A stretch of 64,000 nucleotides of DNA from Nevskiaceae bacterium. Lineage in GTDB: Bacteria > Pseudomonadota > Gammaproteobacteria > Nevskiales > Nevskiaceae. A model generated the notes under the pieces. That model did no database searches. It was not told the DNA's origin and saw nothing but the letters and a program-made list of their open reading frames with translations. Of the stretch, positions 33,096 through 42,619 are shown one piece after another. The stretch lies in the NCBI GenBank assembly GCA_021731445.1, contig JAKFXK010000035.1:20044-84043 (forward strand). The letters are read 5' to 3'. Position numbers and translations under genes: made by a program. The stretch's first letter is position 1, and each line of letters begins with the position of its first letter.

Positions 33096-33914
33096 ATGAG
33101 CAACTATTACAAAAATAAAATCGCAGTCGTCACCGGGGCGGGCTCTGGCATTGGCCGGTCCATCGCCAGACTCTTGGCCAGCCACGGCGCGCGCGTGCAC
33201 TGTGTTGACATCAACCTCGCTGCGGCCCGTGCGGTTGCGACAGAAATTGGCAACGCCACAGCGCACCAAGTCAATGTGACGGATGCTGCCGCACTGGTCG
33301 CGCTGGCCGATGCGGTCTATAGCGCCGATGGCCGTGTGGACTTGCTGTTCAACAACGCCGGCATTGCCCACGGCGGCAAGATTGCTGATAGCGAAGTGAG
33401 CGACTGGAAGAAGTTGCTTGATGTGAATGTGATGGGCGTTGTGCACGGCATCCACGCCTTTTTACCGCGCATGCAGGCCCAGAGCGGCCCAGCGCATATC
33501 GTCAATACCGCCTCCGGAGCCGGGCTGTTCGCTACGGCTGGCATGGGGCCGTATTGCGCCTCAAAGCATGCGGTGGTGGGCCTCTCGCAAGTTCTGGCGG
33601 CCGAGCTGCACGGCAGTCACATCGCCGTCACCATTCTCTGCCCGGGAATCGTCAACACGCCGATTCTGGAAGCCGCACAGCTGCGTGGCGAGATGATTGG
33701 CCGCAAGAAAAAGACCCAGGCCTTCTACGAAAAAAAGGGTGCCTCGCCAGACAAGGTTGCTGCTGATGCGCTGGCAGATATCGAGAAGCGCAAGCTGTTT
33801 TGCCTCACGCCCAGAGCAGAGGTTGGCGTGGGCTGGCTGGCACAGCGCATCTCGCCACTGCTGTCGCAGGCGCTGATGCGAAAGGTGATGAGCAAGGTGC
33901 TGGAGTCCGGCTGA
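33096..33914 (+). CDS. Short-chain dehydrogenase/reductase (classical SDR)
   Basis: 272 residues with the NAD(P)-binding TGAGSGIGRSIARLL, NNAGIAHGG, catalytic Ser in IVNTASGAG and Y-x3-K in YCASKHAVVG. GAGGAG lies just before the ATG. Co-transcribed with the BVMO; it may form or reduce the ketone substrate. Confidence 0.9.
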   Translation: MSNYYKNKIAVVTGAGSGIGRSIARLLASHGARVHCVDINLAAARAVATEIGNATAHQVNVTDAAALVALADAVYSADGRVDLLFNNAGIAHGGKIADSEVSDWKKLLDVNVMGVVHGIHAFLPRMQAQSGPAHIVNTASGAGLFATAGMGPYCASKHAVVGLSQVLAAELHGSHIAVTILCPGIVNTPILEAAQLRGEMIGRKKKTQAFYEKKGASPDKVAADALADIEKRKLFCLTPRAEVGVGWLAQRISPLLSQALMRKVMSKVLESG

Positions 33915-33976
33915 AGCCAGCCGCGTTACCACGCCGCCGATTTCAGCTTTTTCACCCTGATCACCGAGGTGTCGAA

Positions 33977-36499
33977 ATGATCATTTCTTTTCTGCGCGCA
34001 TTGCTTTCTGGTTGGATGTCGCCCCGCCGCTTGGCGATGGTTTGGCTTGGTCTCGCCAGCGGCATGTTCCAGAGCGTGAACGCCCAGAACCAGACGGCCG
34101 ACCCCAAGGCAGATGAAGCGCCTCAGGCCGAACTCGCAACAATCCCTGTGGATGCGCTGCCGCAGCAGACGGAGGCTGAAACGCAAAGCACCGGCGCGCA
34201 GCTCGAGACGGTCATTGTGACGGCGCAAAAGCGCAGCGATCCTTTGCAAGATGTGCCGGCATCGGTAACTGCATTCACAGCCAAAGACCTCGAACGGATT
34301 TCATTCAACGATGTGAGTGATCTGGTCGCCTATGTGCCGGCGCTGAGCGTAGGCACCAACGTCTCGCCCCTGTCGACCAGCTTCAGATTAAGAAATGTCG
34401 GCAAGTTCTCTGCCATCCCCTCGTTCGAGCCGGCAGTGGGCCTGTTCATTGACGGCGCGTTCCGGGCGCGCTCTGGTTTGGGCTTGGGCGACATCGTCGA
34501 TGTCACGTCCGTGGAGGTTTTGAAAGGGCCGCAGAGCACGCTGTATGGAAAGAATGTCAGCGCCGGTGTCATCAGCATCGCTACCGAAGGCCCCACCGAG
34601 AGCTTCGAGGCGATGACCGAGGCCAGTGTGGGTAACTACAACCTGCGGCAGTTCAAGGGCTATGTCAGCGGCCCATTGCTTGGCGGGCTCAAGGGTCGGC
34701 TGAGCGGCATCTACACCAAGTCAGGGCCGTTCATGAAAAACCTGGTCGGCGTCGATCATGATGATCGTGGCTCAAAGGCCGTGCGAGGACAGCTCGCCTA
34801 CGACTTCAGCAATGGCTTGAGCAGCCGGTTGATTGTTGGCTATGTCGACAAGGATCTGCACCCCAAGCAGGGAGATACCTTTGCCAGCGATGCGAATATC
34901 GAGATCATCCGTAACGCAGGCGGGCAGGTCACCAACAATAATCCTCGTGATGGCATCGTCGAATACGACGATTTCAACCGCTTCACGCTCACTGCCACCG
35001 ATGTGATTTTCAATAACACCTACAAGGCAGAAAACTGGTCGCTGACATCGATTTCCAGTTACGACGAATATGATGCGCTCAGTGCCCTGCGCGATGCCGA
35101 GCAAATGAGCCTGAGCACCGCGATCTATGACGACACTCAAATCGGCAGCAACATTTCACAAGAGTTGCGGTTGGATACGCGAGTGACTGACCGGGTCAAG
35201 TTCCTGGGCGGCCTCTTTCTGCTCAAGAGCCATTTCCGCCAAGGAGATCCCAATCGTCCGGAGTTCGTGCTTGAAGACCAGGTGGAAGAGCTGGGCAACT
35301 CCATTGCCAGCTACATTGCTGCGCATCCTGAAGGCCAGGCAGATGGTGCGCCGGGTTTGCCAGTAACGCCGACGATACCCATTGTTCCCGGCATGCCGCT
35401 GCCATTGATTGGCGTTGAGGGTGATCAGGGTAATTTTCTGGCAATCCTCAACACCAGGGCCTACGGCATTTTCAGCAAGATCGATATCGAGCTGACCGAT
35501 GCTTTGGACGTGTCGCTGGGCGTGCGCTATTCGGCAGAGCGCAAGGCCGGTTCGCTGGTGCAGTCCTACACGTTGTCGCCGCTGGGCTGTGTGCCACCCG
35601 TCAACGCCAACTTCATTTGTGCAGTGACCCCGCAGGGTAATGATTTCGCCAAGACCCGAACCTTCAGTGGGCTGACCGGCGCTTTTCAGGCCAGCTATCA
35701 CTTCACCAAAAATTTCATGGTTTACGGCACTCTGTCCAACGGCTTTAAGTCCGGTGGTTACAGCTTGCAAAATGGCACGGCACCCGCTGATTTCCGTCCC
35801 TATGGAAGCGAGCGCATCATCAATGTCGATGCCGGCTTCAAGTCGGAGTTCTTCAAGAAACGTGTGCGCATCAATGCAGCCGTCTTTCGCACCCGTTACA
35901 AGGACTATCAGGAAGCCAGCTATCGCGGCCTGTTCTTTGTAGTCAACTCCGCCGAATCGGTTTCAGTGACGGGCATGGAGCTTGATACGGAGTTCTTGCT
36001 AGCCAAAAGTCTCACCGCCAGCCTGGGGCTGCAATACGTGGACTCGAAGTACGACACTTACACCAGCGGCCAGTGCTTTTATGGACGCACGCCTGACAAC
36101 GACCGTGGGCAGTGCGATCTCAGCGGCCAAAAGTTGCCCACAGCAGCCACAGTCAAGGGACTAGCCTCATTGGAATGGGAGCGTCGGCTCGGCCAGGGCA
36201 AGTTCTATTCGCGCGGTGACTACAGCCATACCGGCAAGGCGAACTCAAGCTCTGAACTGGATCCGCGCTTCAATCAACCGGCGCTGGGGCTGATCAATGT
36301 CAAGCTAGGCTGGAGAACCTCTCAGGCAGATGTCTCAGTGGGCGCTAAGAACCTCACCGACCAAAAATATGTGGACCAATCTGCCAATGCCAACGTATTG
36401 ACGCCGATTGATACAGCTGTCGGCTCGCCAGTCGGCTCGTATCAAAATTACGTCGGCACACCGCGCGAAATCGAGCTGAGCTTGAAGCTGACTTTCTGA
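33977..36499 (+). CDS. TonB-dependent outer-membrane receptor
   Basis: 840 residues from the ATG at 33977. Signal peptide ending SVNAQ, a Pro/Glu-rich linker, TonB box region LETVIVTAQKRSDPLQDVPA, then plug motifs (DVSDLVAYVPALSV, VEVLKGPQSTLYGKN) and a 22-strand-type barrel ending EIELSLKLTF. It probably imports a lipophilic or large substrate of the adjacent BVMO/SDR pathway. 62 nt after the SDR gene; probably the same operon. Confidence 0.92.
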   Translation: MIISFLRALLSGWMSPRRLAMVWLGLASGMFQSVNAQNQTADPKADEAPQAELATIPVDALPQQTEAETQSTGAQLETVIVTAQKRSDPLQDVPASVTAFTAKDLERISFNDVSDLVAYVPALSVGTNVSPLSTSFRLRNVGKFSAIPSFEPAVGLFIDGAFRARSGLGLGDIVDVTSVEVLKGPQSTLYGKNVSAGVISIATEGPTESFEAMTEASVGNYNLRQFKGYVSGPLLGGLKGRLSGIYTKSGPFMKNLVGVDHDDRGSKAVRGQLAYDFSNGLSSRLIVGYVDKDLHPKQGDTFASDANIEIIRNAGGQVTNNNPRDGIVEYDDFNRFTLTATDVIFNNTYKAENWSLTSISSYDEYDALSALRDAEQMSLSTAIYDDTQIGSNISQELRLDTRVTDRVKFLGGLFLLKSHFRQGDPNRPEFVLEDQVEELGNSIASYIAAHPEGQADGAPGLPVTPTIPIVPGMPLPLIGVEGDQGNFLAILNTRAYGIFSKIDIELTDALDVSLGVRYSAERKAGSLVQSYTLSPLGCVPPVNANFICAVTPQGNDFAKTRTFSGLTGAFQASYHFTKNFMVYGTLSNGFKSGGYSLQNGTAPADFRPYGSERIINVDAGFKSEFFKKRVRINAAVFRTRYKDYQEASYRGLFFVVNSAESVSVTGMELDTEFLLAKSLTASLGLQYVDSKYDTYTSGQCFYGRTPDNDRGQCDLSGQKLPTAATVKGLASLEWERRLGQGKFYSRGDYSHTGKANSSSELDPRFNQPALGLINVKLGWRTSQADVSVGAKNLTDQKYVDQSANANVLTPIDTAVGSPVGSYQNYVGTPREIELSLKLTF

Positions 36500-36505
36500 C
36501 GCATT

Positions 36506-36772
36506 TTGCGAGCGCGGCCGCAGCAATTTGCTCACCACGATGCCGCGTCCGCCTATCGCAGCGCCTTGGCCGCGAAGAATGTCGAACGACCAGGGAGCTT
36601 GCAGATGCAGATCGGCAATGCGCTCTACAACGAGAAAAAATATCTCGAGGCACGCAGCGAGTTCCAGAGTGCAGTGCAGTACGCCGAGATCGTGAAAGAG
36701 GGCGCGATCTGGGTCAACTTCATGGACAAGGAAATCGCGCGCCGAAAAGCGCTCGAGCAGCCGGCGAGCTGA
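36506..36772 (+). pseudogene. C-terminal remnant of a TPR protein
   Basis: The frame reads MQIGNALYNEKKYLEARSEF and continues QSAVQYAEIVKEGA, ending KALEQPAS. This matches the last repeat and tail of tetratricopeptide proteins found near TonB/ExbB systems. The preceding residues are not TPR-like and no start with a ribosome site is visible, so the 5' portion is missing. It follows the TonB receptor by 6 nt. Confidence 0.6.
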
Positions 36773-36820
36773 GTCGAATCTCGTCACCCCCAGACCATTG
36801 CAAGGCCATTGAGCGTCCCG

Positions 36821-38122
36821 ATGAAATCCAAAAACCAGAAACCCATCCGCGGCGCGTGGCTGCTGCTGCTGATTCTCACCCTGCTAAACATCCTCAACTT
36901 TGCAGACCGCTACGTGATCGTGGCGTTCTCAACCACCATCGTGCGCGAGTTGGGGCTGAGCAACTTCCAGTTCGGGCTGATGACGGGCTTGATCTTCCTC
37001 GCGGTCTACATGGTTGCAGGCATCGCCGCCGGCACCCTGGCGGATCGCATGCACAGGCCTCGCCTGATTGCGATGGGTGTCGCCGTCTGGAGCTTGTTGA
37101 CCGCCGTCACCGGCATGACCCAGAGCTTTGTGCAGATGGCCTTGGCGCGGGTCTTCATCGGCGTGGGCGAAGCCTCACTGACACCTGCCGCCACCAGCCT
37201 GATCGCCGATGCCTATCCGCCATCTCGCCGCGCCCTGCCGTACGGCATTTTCTACTGGGGTATTCCGGTCGGGGTCGGTGGCGCCTATATCTACGCGGCG
37301 GCGCTCGGGCCGGTACTCGGCTGGCGCGCCTGTTTCTATGTGCTGGGTGCGGTCGGCGTCGCACTGGCACTACTGCTGCTGTTGATGAAGGACATCCCCC
37401 GCGCGCGCTATGACGAGCCCATCGATCAGCAGGTGCAGGACGGTGTGCCCAACAGCATCTCCAAAAGCCTCGGAGCCATCTGGCTTCTCGCCAGATCGAA
37501 CCCAGCGTTTGCGCTGACGCTAATCGGCGCCTGTGCCACCACTTTCGTGCAAGGCGCTTCGGTGCTCGACCTTATGTGGTGGGTGAAAGAGCGCGGCTAC
37601 GCGGAGGCACAGGCTCAGCAGTACACCGGGCTCATGTTTCTCGTGGGCGGTCTCTTGGGCGGTGTTCTCGGTGGTGTCGGTGGAGATATCGCGCGACGGA
37701 TGAGCCCTGCCGGCGATCTCAAGTTTCTCGCCTGGGCCATGGTCGTCGCCATCCCGATGAGCATCGTGTATCGCTACGTCGCTCCAGCAACGCCGCTGTT
37801 TTACCTGCTCGGCTTCAGCGGCAGCGTTTTGTTCATGTTCTATTTTGGGCCCATTTCGTCCGCCTTCCAGGAGCAGATCCCCACTCATCTTCGGGGCACG
37901 GCAACGGGCGTCATCGTCGTGGTCACCACGCTGACCAGTGCGATCGGTTCGGCCGTGGTGGGACTGCTCGCCGACCTGATGCCGGGCTGGGGCAGCGAAA
38001 CGCCGATCACCTCCGCCATTCGCATCTGCCAATGCGTGGGATTGATTGCTATCCCCTGCTATTTGCTGGCCGCAAAGATAATCACGAAACAATCGCTTAC
38101 TCGTGCCGGTGTTGGCCGTTGA
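36821..38122 (+). CDS. MFS transporter, spinster-like
   Basis: 433 residues, 12 predicted membrane segments. NFADRYVIVAFSTTIVRELG, then GTLADRMHRPRLIAMG (MFS loop 2-3 motif) and GVGEASLTPAATSLIAD are the hallmarks of spinster-type MFS members found in aromatic and steroid clusters. The ATG at 36821 is chosen over an in-frame TTG at 36809. May move the substrate across the inner membrane after the TonB receptor. Confidence 0.88.
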   Translation: MKSKNQKPIRGAWLLLLILTLLNILNFADRYVIVAFSTTIVRELGLSNFQFGLMTGLIFLAVYMVAGIAAGTLADRMHRPRLIAMGVAVWSLLTAVTGMTQSFVQMALARVFIGVGEASLTPAATSLIADAYPPSRRALPYGIFYWGIPVGVGGAYIYAAALGPVLGWRACFYVLGAVGVALALLLLLMKDIPRARYDEPIDQQVQDGVPNSISKSLGAIWLLARSNPAFALTLIGACATTFVQGASVLDLMWWVKERGYAEAQAQQYTGLMFLVGGLLGGVLGGVGGDIARRMSPAGDLKFLAWAMVVAIPMSIVYRYVAPATPLFYLLGFSGSVLFMFYFGPISSAFQEQIPTHLRGTATGVIVVVTTLTSAIGSAVVGLLADLMPGWGSETPITSAIRICQCVGLIAIPCYLLAAKIITKQSLTRAGVGR

Positions 38123-38185
38123 ACGCGCCCCAAATTGGGAACGCGGCTTGCTTCGATCGACGCCCTCCAATGAATAGGAAGCCGC

Positions 38186-39277
38186 ATGAGTGACGACCTG
38201 TTGGACGAGCCCGGTGCGGTGCGAGAAGAAAACGCATTCGATCCAGAGTTGATCCTGCCGTTTCTGCGCTCACAGATTGCCGACCTCCCGTTCGGCCCCG
38301 TGGAGCTCAGGCAGTTTGCAGGGGGTTCTTCGAATATCACCTATCTGCTTAAGGTGGGTGGCCGCGAGATGATCCTGCGTCGTCCACCTCCGGGCACTAA
38401 GGCGGAATCCGCGCACGACATGGACCGGGAATTCCGCATCATGCGGCGGCTCAGGCCACATTTTCCCTGTCCCATACCGCTAGCCCATTGCGACGACGAA
38501 TCCATCATTGGGAGCTCCTTCTACGTGATGGAAAAGCTGACCGGGGTGATCATGCGCCGCGATCCGCCTACGGGCTTGAGCTATACGCCTACCGAGGCGA
38601 GACAGCTCTGCCGCAATCTGTTCGATACCCAGATCAAGCTGCACCTGCTCGACTACCAGGCGGCAGGTCTCAGCGATCTTGGAAAGCCGCAAGGCTATGT
38701 ATCCCGCCAGATCAAAGGCTGGTGCGAGCGCTTCGAGAAGACCTGGACCGATGACGCGCCGCGCTGCGAAGATCTGATGGCCTGGCTCAAGGCCAACGAG
38801 CCTCAGGATTGCCCGCGCTCGGCACTGATCCACAACGATTTCCGCTTCGATAACGTCGTGCTTTCCGCGAAGGACAACATGAGCGTGATCGGCGTGATCG
38901 GCGTGCTCGACTGGGAGATGGCCACGCTCGGCGACCCCTTGATGGATCTGGGCTCCTCGCTGGCCTACTGGGTGCAGGCAGACGACGAACCCCGGATGCA
39001 GACGCTGAGAATGCAGCCCAGCCAGTTGGCTGGAATGATGAGCCGCAAAGAGATCCTGGACTATTACGCCGAAAAAGCCGGCATCGCGATCCCCAATCCT
39101 GATTTCTACTATGTGTTCGGTCTGTTTCGTTTGGGCGTCATCGCCCAGCAGATCTACTACCGCTGGAAGCTAGGGCAAACGAACAATCCGCGGGTGCAGG
39201 CTTTCGGCATGTTCGTCACTGTCCTCTCCGAGGTGGCGAGCAAAGTGATTGACAAAGCCGCTAATTCGCATATCTGA
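38186..39277 (+). CDS. Aminoglycoside-phosphotransferase-like kinase (APH family)
   Basis: 363 residues with a kinase-like fold. FAGGSSNITYLL (nucleotide loop), VLRRPPPGT-like EMILRRPPPGT, catalytic LIHNDFRFDNVVL (H-x-D-x4-N) and GVLDWEMATLGDPLMDLG (metal Asp). Such ACAD10-type phosphotransferases often sit with acyl-CoA dehydrogenases and are thought to phosphorylate hydroxyacyl-CoAs or alcohols. Follows the MFS gene by 63 nt. Confidence 0.88.
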   Translation: MSDDLLDEPGAVREENAFDPELILPFLRSQIADLPFGPVELRQFAGGSSNITYLLKVGGREMILRRPPPGTKAESAHDMDREFRIMRRLRPHFPCPIPLAHCDDESIIGSSFYVMEKLTGVIMRRDPPTGLSYTPTEARQLCRNLFDTQIKLHLLDYQAAGLSDLGKPQGYVSRQIKGWCERFEKTWTDDAPRCEDLMAWLKANEPQDCPRSALIHNDFRFDNVVLSAKDNMSVIGVIGVLDWEMATLGDPLMDLGSSLAYWVQADDEPRMQTLRMQPSQLAGMMSRKEILDYYAEKAGIAIPNPDFYYVFGLFRLGVIAQQIYYRWKLGQTNNPRVQAFGMFVTVLSEVASKVIDKAANSHI

Positions 39278-39459
39278 CGCGAACTGTTCTGGTACCTCTC
39301 ACCGTCTGCTTTTGGCACCTCTGAGACGATCACTCGACAGTCTCAAATGACCGCTTGGTGATTGGACGAGGGACGGGACTACCACGTATCGGGGTGGATG
39401 GCTTGTCCCCGTTATGTCCGGGGGATCTTCGAGAAGATCGGCATCGAATCCGTCAAACG

Positions 39460-40212
39460 CTACAAGCCTCCCGCGACATCTATAAAGCTACCCGTCACGA
39501 ACGACGCATGCATTGAAGCAAGCCACAAAACGGCCTCGGCAACCTCGCTTGGCTGCCCACCTCTTTGCAGCGGGATATTCGACTTGAGCCTTTCCAGCCG
39601 GTTTGACTCACCGCCGGAAGCATGCATTTCAGTATGGATGAAGCCAGGGCGAACCCCATTCACTCGAATGCCTTCAGAAGCCAGCTCTGCAGCCAGTCCG
39701 CGCGTCAGCGTGTCGATTGCGCCTTTGGATGCCGCGTAGTCGACATATTCATTCGGCGCACCGCTGACCGCGGCTCTCGATGAGATATTTACGATAGATC
39801 CACCGATGCCGCCGCCTTTCAATGACATCCGTTTCGATGCTTCCTTGCAGCAGAGGAAAGTGCTCAAAACGTTCGTCTTCAGCATCTCCATAAATCGAGA
39901 TTCGGAGATATCGGCAAACTTGCTTTGAGGCCTCAAGATCGCTGCGTTATTCACAAGAACCGACAATCGCCCAAGCTGAGCATCCAAAGCCTCAAACAGC
40001 CGCTCGACATCTTCAGAAGCCGAAACGTCGGCCTGCACGACGATGCACCTGCCACCTGCCTTCGATATTTCTTGCCTCACGCTTTCGGCAGCTGCCACAT
40101 TCGAAAGGTAATTTATGCAGACTGCAAATCCCTGTCTTGCAAACAGTTTTGCCGTCTCTGCACCGATGCCTCTGCTCGCCCCTGTAATCAGGGCCACGTT
40201 GTTCGACGGCAT
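39460..40212 (-). CDS. Short-chain dehydrogenase/reductase (FabG-like)
   Basis: 250 residues. LITGASRGIGAETAKLFARQ, VNNAAILRP, ISSRAAVSG with catalytic Ser, and YAASKGAIDTLTRGLA with Y-x3-K. The C-terminal GSFIDVAGGL is a normal SDR end. Start is the ATG at 40212, because GAGGAG lies about 11 nt before it; the in-frame GTG at 40224 is too close. The 182-nt gap from 39278 to 39459 holds no gene I can support. Confidence 0.88.
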   Translation of the reverse strand: MPSNNVALITGASRGIGAETAKLFARQGFAVCINYLSNVAAAESVRQEISKAGGRCIVVQADVSASEDVERLFEALDAQLGRLSVLVNNAAILRPQSKFADISESRFMEMLKTNVLSTFLCCKEASKRMSLKGGGIGGSIVNISSRAAVSGAPNEYVDYAASKGAIDTLTRGLAAELASEGIRVNGVRPGFIHTEMHASGGESNRLERLKSNIPLQRGGQPSEVAEAVLWLASMHASFVTGSFIDVAGGL

Positions 40213-40316
40213 CAGCGTGTGCACTCCTCAGTAAAAGTGAAGAAACCCCAACTGCCCGAGATGGGCGGTCAGGCACACCACGGCAAGTGACCGCCATGAC
40301 CTGTCTCTGGGCGAGC

Positions 40317-40607
40317 TCAAACCGCATGCAATGACCCTTGCTCCAATAGATGCAAATAGTGGAACTCAGGCGCTTCAACGCCTGCGAGGCGACGAATTTC
40401 CACCAACTTGGGCGACTCAAAAAATGCCTTGGCATTGGCGATTGAATCCCACCGCGAGAAATGGACGATGCTGTTGGGATCGCTTTCGTCGCTCAGCACG
40501 TAATAGCTTTGTTCCCCCGCCTTCCTTCGGATGGAAGCGGCATTGTCGAAGACCTTCTTCCAGGCTGGATAGTCCTTCACTGCATGGATGATGAGAACGT
40601 GGCTCAT
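40317..40607 (-). CDS. Small ABM-like (dimeric alpha-beta barrel) protein
   Basis: 96 residues from MSHVLIIHAVKDYPAWKKVF (an alternative in-frame ATG is at 40622). The H-x-V-x-D-Y-x-x-W start and VLSDESDPNSIVHFSRWDSI segment match small antibiotic-biosynthesis-monooxygenase-like or stress-barrel proteins. Cytosolic, function unknown. It precedes the SDR on the same strand, after panB. Confidence 0.72.
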   Translation of the reverse strand: MSHVLIIHAVKDYPAWKKVFDNAASIRRKAGEQSYYVLSDESDPNSIVHFSRWDSIANAKAFFESPKLVEIRRLAGVEAPEFHYLHLLEQGSLHAV

Positions 40608-40633
40608 GGTGATTTCAATCATTTGGTCGCGGA

Positions 40634-41485
40634 CTAGAAACAGTGTTCGGGTGCAGGGAAGGTCTGCGCCTTAACTGCCGTGACATAGGCTTTGACGGCG
40701 TTCTGAATGCTGAATTGGCCTGCCATGAAGTTCTTCACGAACCGAGGCTTGTTGCCTGGGAACACGTCGAGCAGATCGTGCAGAACCAAGACCTGGCCGG
40801 AGCAACCCGGCCCTGCGCCGATTCCGATGGTGGGTATGCGCAGCGCTTCGGTCACCTGCTGGCCCAGGGCGGCTGGAACCGCTTCAAGCAGTAGCATGGC
40901 GGCCCCGGCGGCTTCCAGCGCAAGGGCATCGGCCTTTAGTGCGGTCGCGCTTTCAATGGTCTTGCCTTGAATCTTGTATCCACCCAACTGATGGATGGAT
41001 TGCGGCATCAACCCGAGATGCCCGCACACCAAGATGCCGCGCTGGGTCAAGAACCGAATCGTATCCGCCATCCATGCACCGCCTTCCAGCTTTACCATGT
41101 GAGCGCCGGCCTGCATCAGCTGAGTGGCTTGCCGGTAGGTTTCCTGTGGTGAGGCAAACGCCCCCACTGGCAGATCGGCCATTAGCAGCGCGCTGCGGTT
41201 TCCGCGGGCCACGCTTGCCGTGTGATAAGCGATGTCAGCAAGTGTCACCGGCAGGGTGCTGCTGTGCCCTTGGCAGACCATGCCCAGCGAATCTCCGATC
41301 AGCAGCACTTCGACTCCGCACTCGTTGAGTAGTGCGGCAAAGCTGGCGTCGTAGCAGGTGAGCACCGCAATCTTTTCGCCTTTCGCGTGCTGCGCATTCA
41401 GGCGGCTGATGGTGACGGGCTTTTGCGCCTGCGAGACGCCCGCATCTTGCAGGTAACCAACGGCTGGTCTGATGCCCTGCGTCAT
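40634..41485 (-). CDS. panB: Ketopantoate hydroxymethyltransferase
   Basis: 283 residues from the ATG at 41485. Motifs KIAVLTCYDASFAALLNECG, LLIGDSLGMVCQGHSST, LMADLPVGAFASP, MVKLEGGAW and IPTIGIGAGPGCSGQVLVLHD cover the active site and metal-binding Asp/Glu residues of PanB. It makes ketopantoate from 2-oxoisovalerate for CoA. No panC or panD is adjacent; it overlaps the HCCA isomerase gene by 4 nt in a catabolic-looking operon, so it may be a second copy. Confidence 0.92.
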   Translation of the reverse strand: MTQGIRPAVGYLQDAGVSQAQKPVTISRLNAQHAKGEKIAVLTCYDASFAALLNECGVEVLLIGDSLGMVCQGHSSTLPVTLADIAYHTASVARGNRSALLMADLPVGAFASPQETYRQATQLMQAGAHMVKLEGGAWMADTIRFLTQRGILVCGHLGLMPQSIHQLGGYKIQGKTIESATALKADALALEAAGAAMLLLEAVPAALGQQVTEALRIPTIGIGAGPGCSGQVLVLHDLLDVFPGNKPRFVKNFMAGQFSIQNAVKAYVTAVKAQTFPAPEHCF

Positions 41486-42102
41486 GAGCCTGCCTCTGTG
41501 CAAGCGGCCAAGGCATCGTCGAGCCGGTCATTTCCCCAGAACATTTCACCCTTCACGAAGAAGGTGGGGGCACCAAAAACACCTTTGGCTCTGGCCAGAT
41601 CGATCTGTGCGCGAAAGTGCTGTCTGTTCGCATCGGACTGTGCTTCGGCGATCAGTTGCAGCGCGGGCAGGCGGAACTCCTCAAGCACGCTGGCGACTTG
41701 TTCTACGGTGTCGATCTCGCGGTCTTCAGCAAAGTTCAACCGCATGATGCGTTGGCAGTAAGCACCGATCCACGGCTGTTCCGAGCCCAGCAAAGCAACC
41801 CGAAGGGGTAGGGTCGAGCGGCGCGGAAAGATGCCGGGTTGCCGCCAAGGCAGCCCATATTTTTGGCATTGACGCTGCATGTCTTTCCAGACGTATTCGC
41901 CCTTGAGCTTCTGCAAGACAAAGGGCGACGTGTTCCAGCCCAGGCTTTCGAAAATCGGCCCCAGCAGAAAAGGCTGCCAGATCACCTTCACGCCGCACTG
42001 TGCCGCTGCGGCCTCGATGCGCATGACGCTGAGGTAGCTGTAGTTGCTGGCGAACTCGAACCAGAACTCGATGCAGGGCTGGACTGTCTGGTGCGTTGTC
42101 AT
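41482..42102 (-). CDS. 2-hydroxychromene-2-carboxylate isomerase-like (DsbA/kappa GST)
   Basis: 206 residues. FWFEFASNYSYLSVMRIE gives the S-x-Y-S N-terminal motif, VIWQPFLLGPIFESLGWNTS follows and GVFGAPTFFV supplies the cis-Pro. This is the classic HCCA isomerase layout, a glutathione-dependent cis-trans isomerase in aromatic-ring pathways. ATGA overlap with panB and with the cupin gene means one tight operon. Confidence 0.88.
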   Translation of the reverse strand: MTTHQTVQPCIEFWFEFASNYSYLSVMRIEAAAAQCGVKVIWQPFLLGPIFESLGWNTSPFVLQKLKGEYVWKDMQRQCQKYGLPWRQPGIFPRRSTLPLRVALLGSEQPWIGAYCQRIMRLNFAEDREIDTVEQVASVLEEFRLPALQLIAEAQSDANRQHFRAQIDLARAKGVFGAPTFFVKGEMFWGNDRLDDALAACTEAGS

Positions 42103-42575
42103 GGGTAGGGTGCACCGTCTTTATGGGTGAATCGCCACTGACCCTGTAGAAGAACGGCTTGTAGATCGTCGTCGGGGTAGCTCGCTGCATCCCCCGGCGT
42201 GCGATCACCCATTTCGAGGTAGAGAACGTCATGCGGCGTCTCGTTGATCAAGCGGTGACCATTGCCGCTGCCGGCCTTGAAGCCTGCACACATCCCCGGT
42301 GAGAGTGTCTTGTAGCCCTCATCGGTATGCAGCGTGGGATGGCCTTCGAGGATGTAGATGAACTCGTCCTGCAGGCTGTGCGCGTGCCGGAGTGCCGACA
42401 TGGCATGTGGCGCAAGACGGGTGAGGTTGACGCCGAAATGGGTGAGGCCGAACAAATCACCTAAGGGCCTCTTCTCGCGGCCCGCCATGCGGCTGGCAAA
42501 CGGCTCTGGATAGTTCGATGGCTTGGTGCGGGCCGGGACCGTCTCGGCAGCGATGGCTATAGGCATGGTGATCAT
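42099..42575 (-). CDS. Cupin-domain protein
   Basis: 158 residues from the ATG at 42575. The cupin motif 1 analogue is RHAHSLQDEFIYILEGHPTL (H-x-H-x6-E), and motif 2 is HRLINETPHDVLYLEMGDRT. It may be a metal enzyme or a sugar/aromatic sensor. 4-nt overlap with the isomerase gene. The upstream open frame is not cupin and was excluded. Confidence 0.82.
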   Translation of the reverse strand: MITMPIAIAAETVPARTKPSNYPEPFASRMAGREKRPLGDLFGLTHFGVNLTRLAPHAMSALRHAHSLQDEFIYILEGHPTLHTDEGYKTLSPGMCAGFKAGSGNGHRLINETPHDVLYLEMGDRTPGDAASYPDDDLQAVLLQGQWRFTHKDGAPYP

Positions 42576-42619
42576 GGGTCTGAGCAGTAGGTTTTGGTGG
42601 GTTGGTAGCTCAATGTGAC

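Noticed and set aside
39278..39459. Possible small gene or transposase fragment in the gap after the phosphotransferase
   Set aside because: The open frame continuing from 39362 gives an unrecognised sequence with no start signal and runs antisense into the SDR gene.
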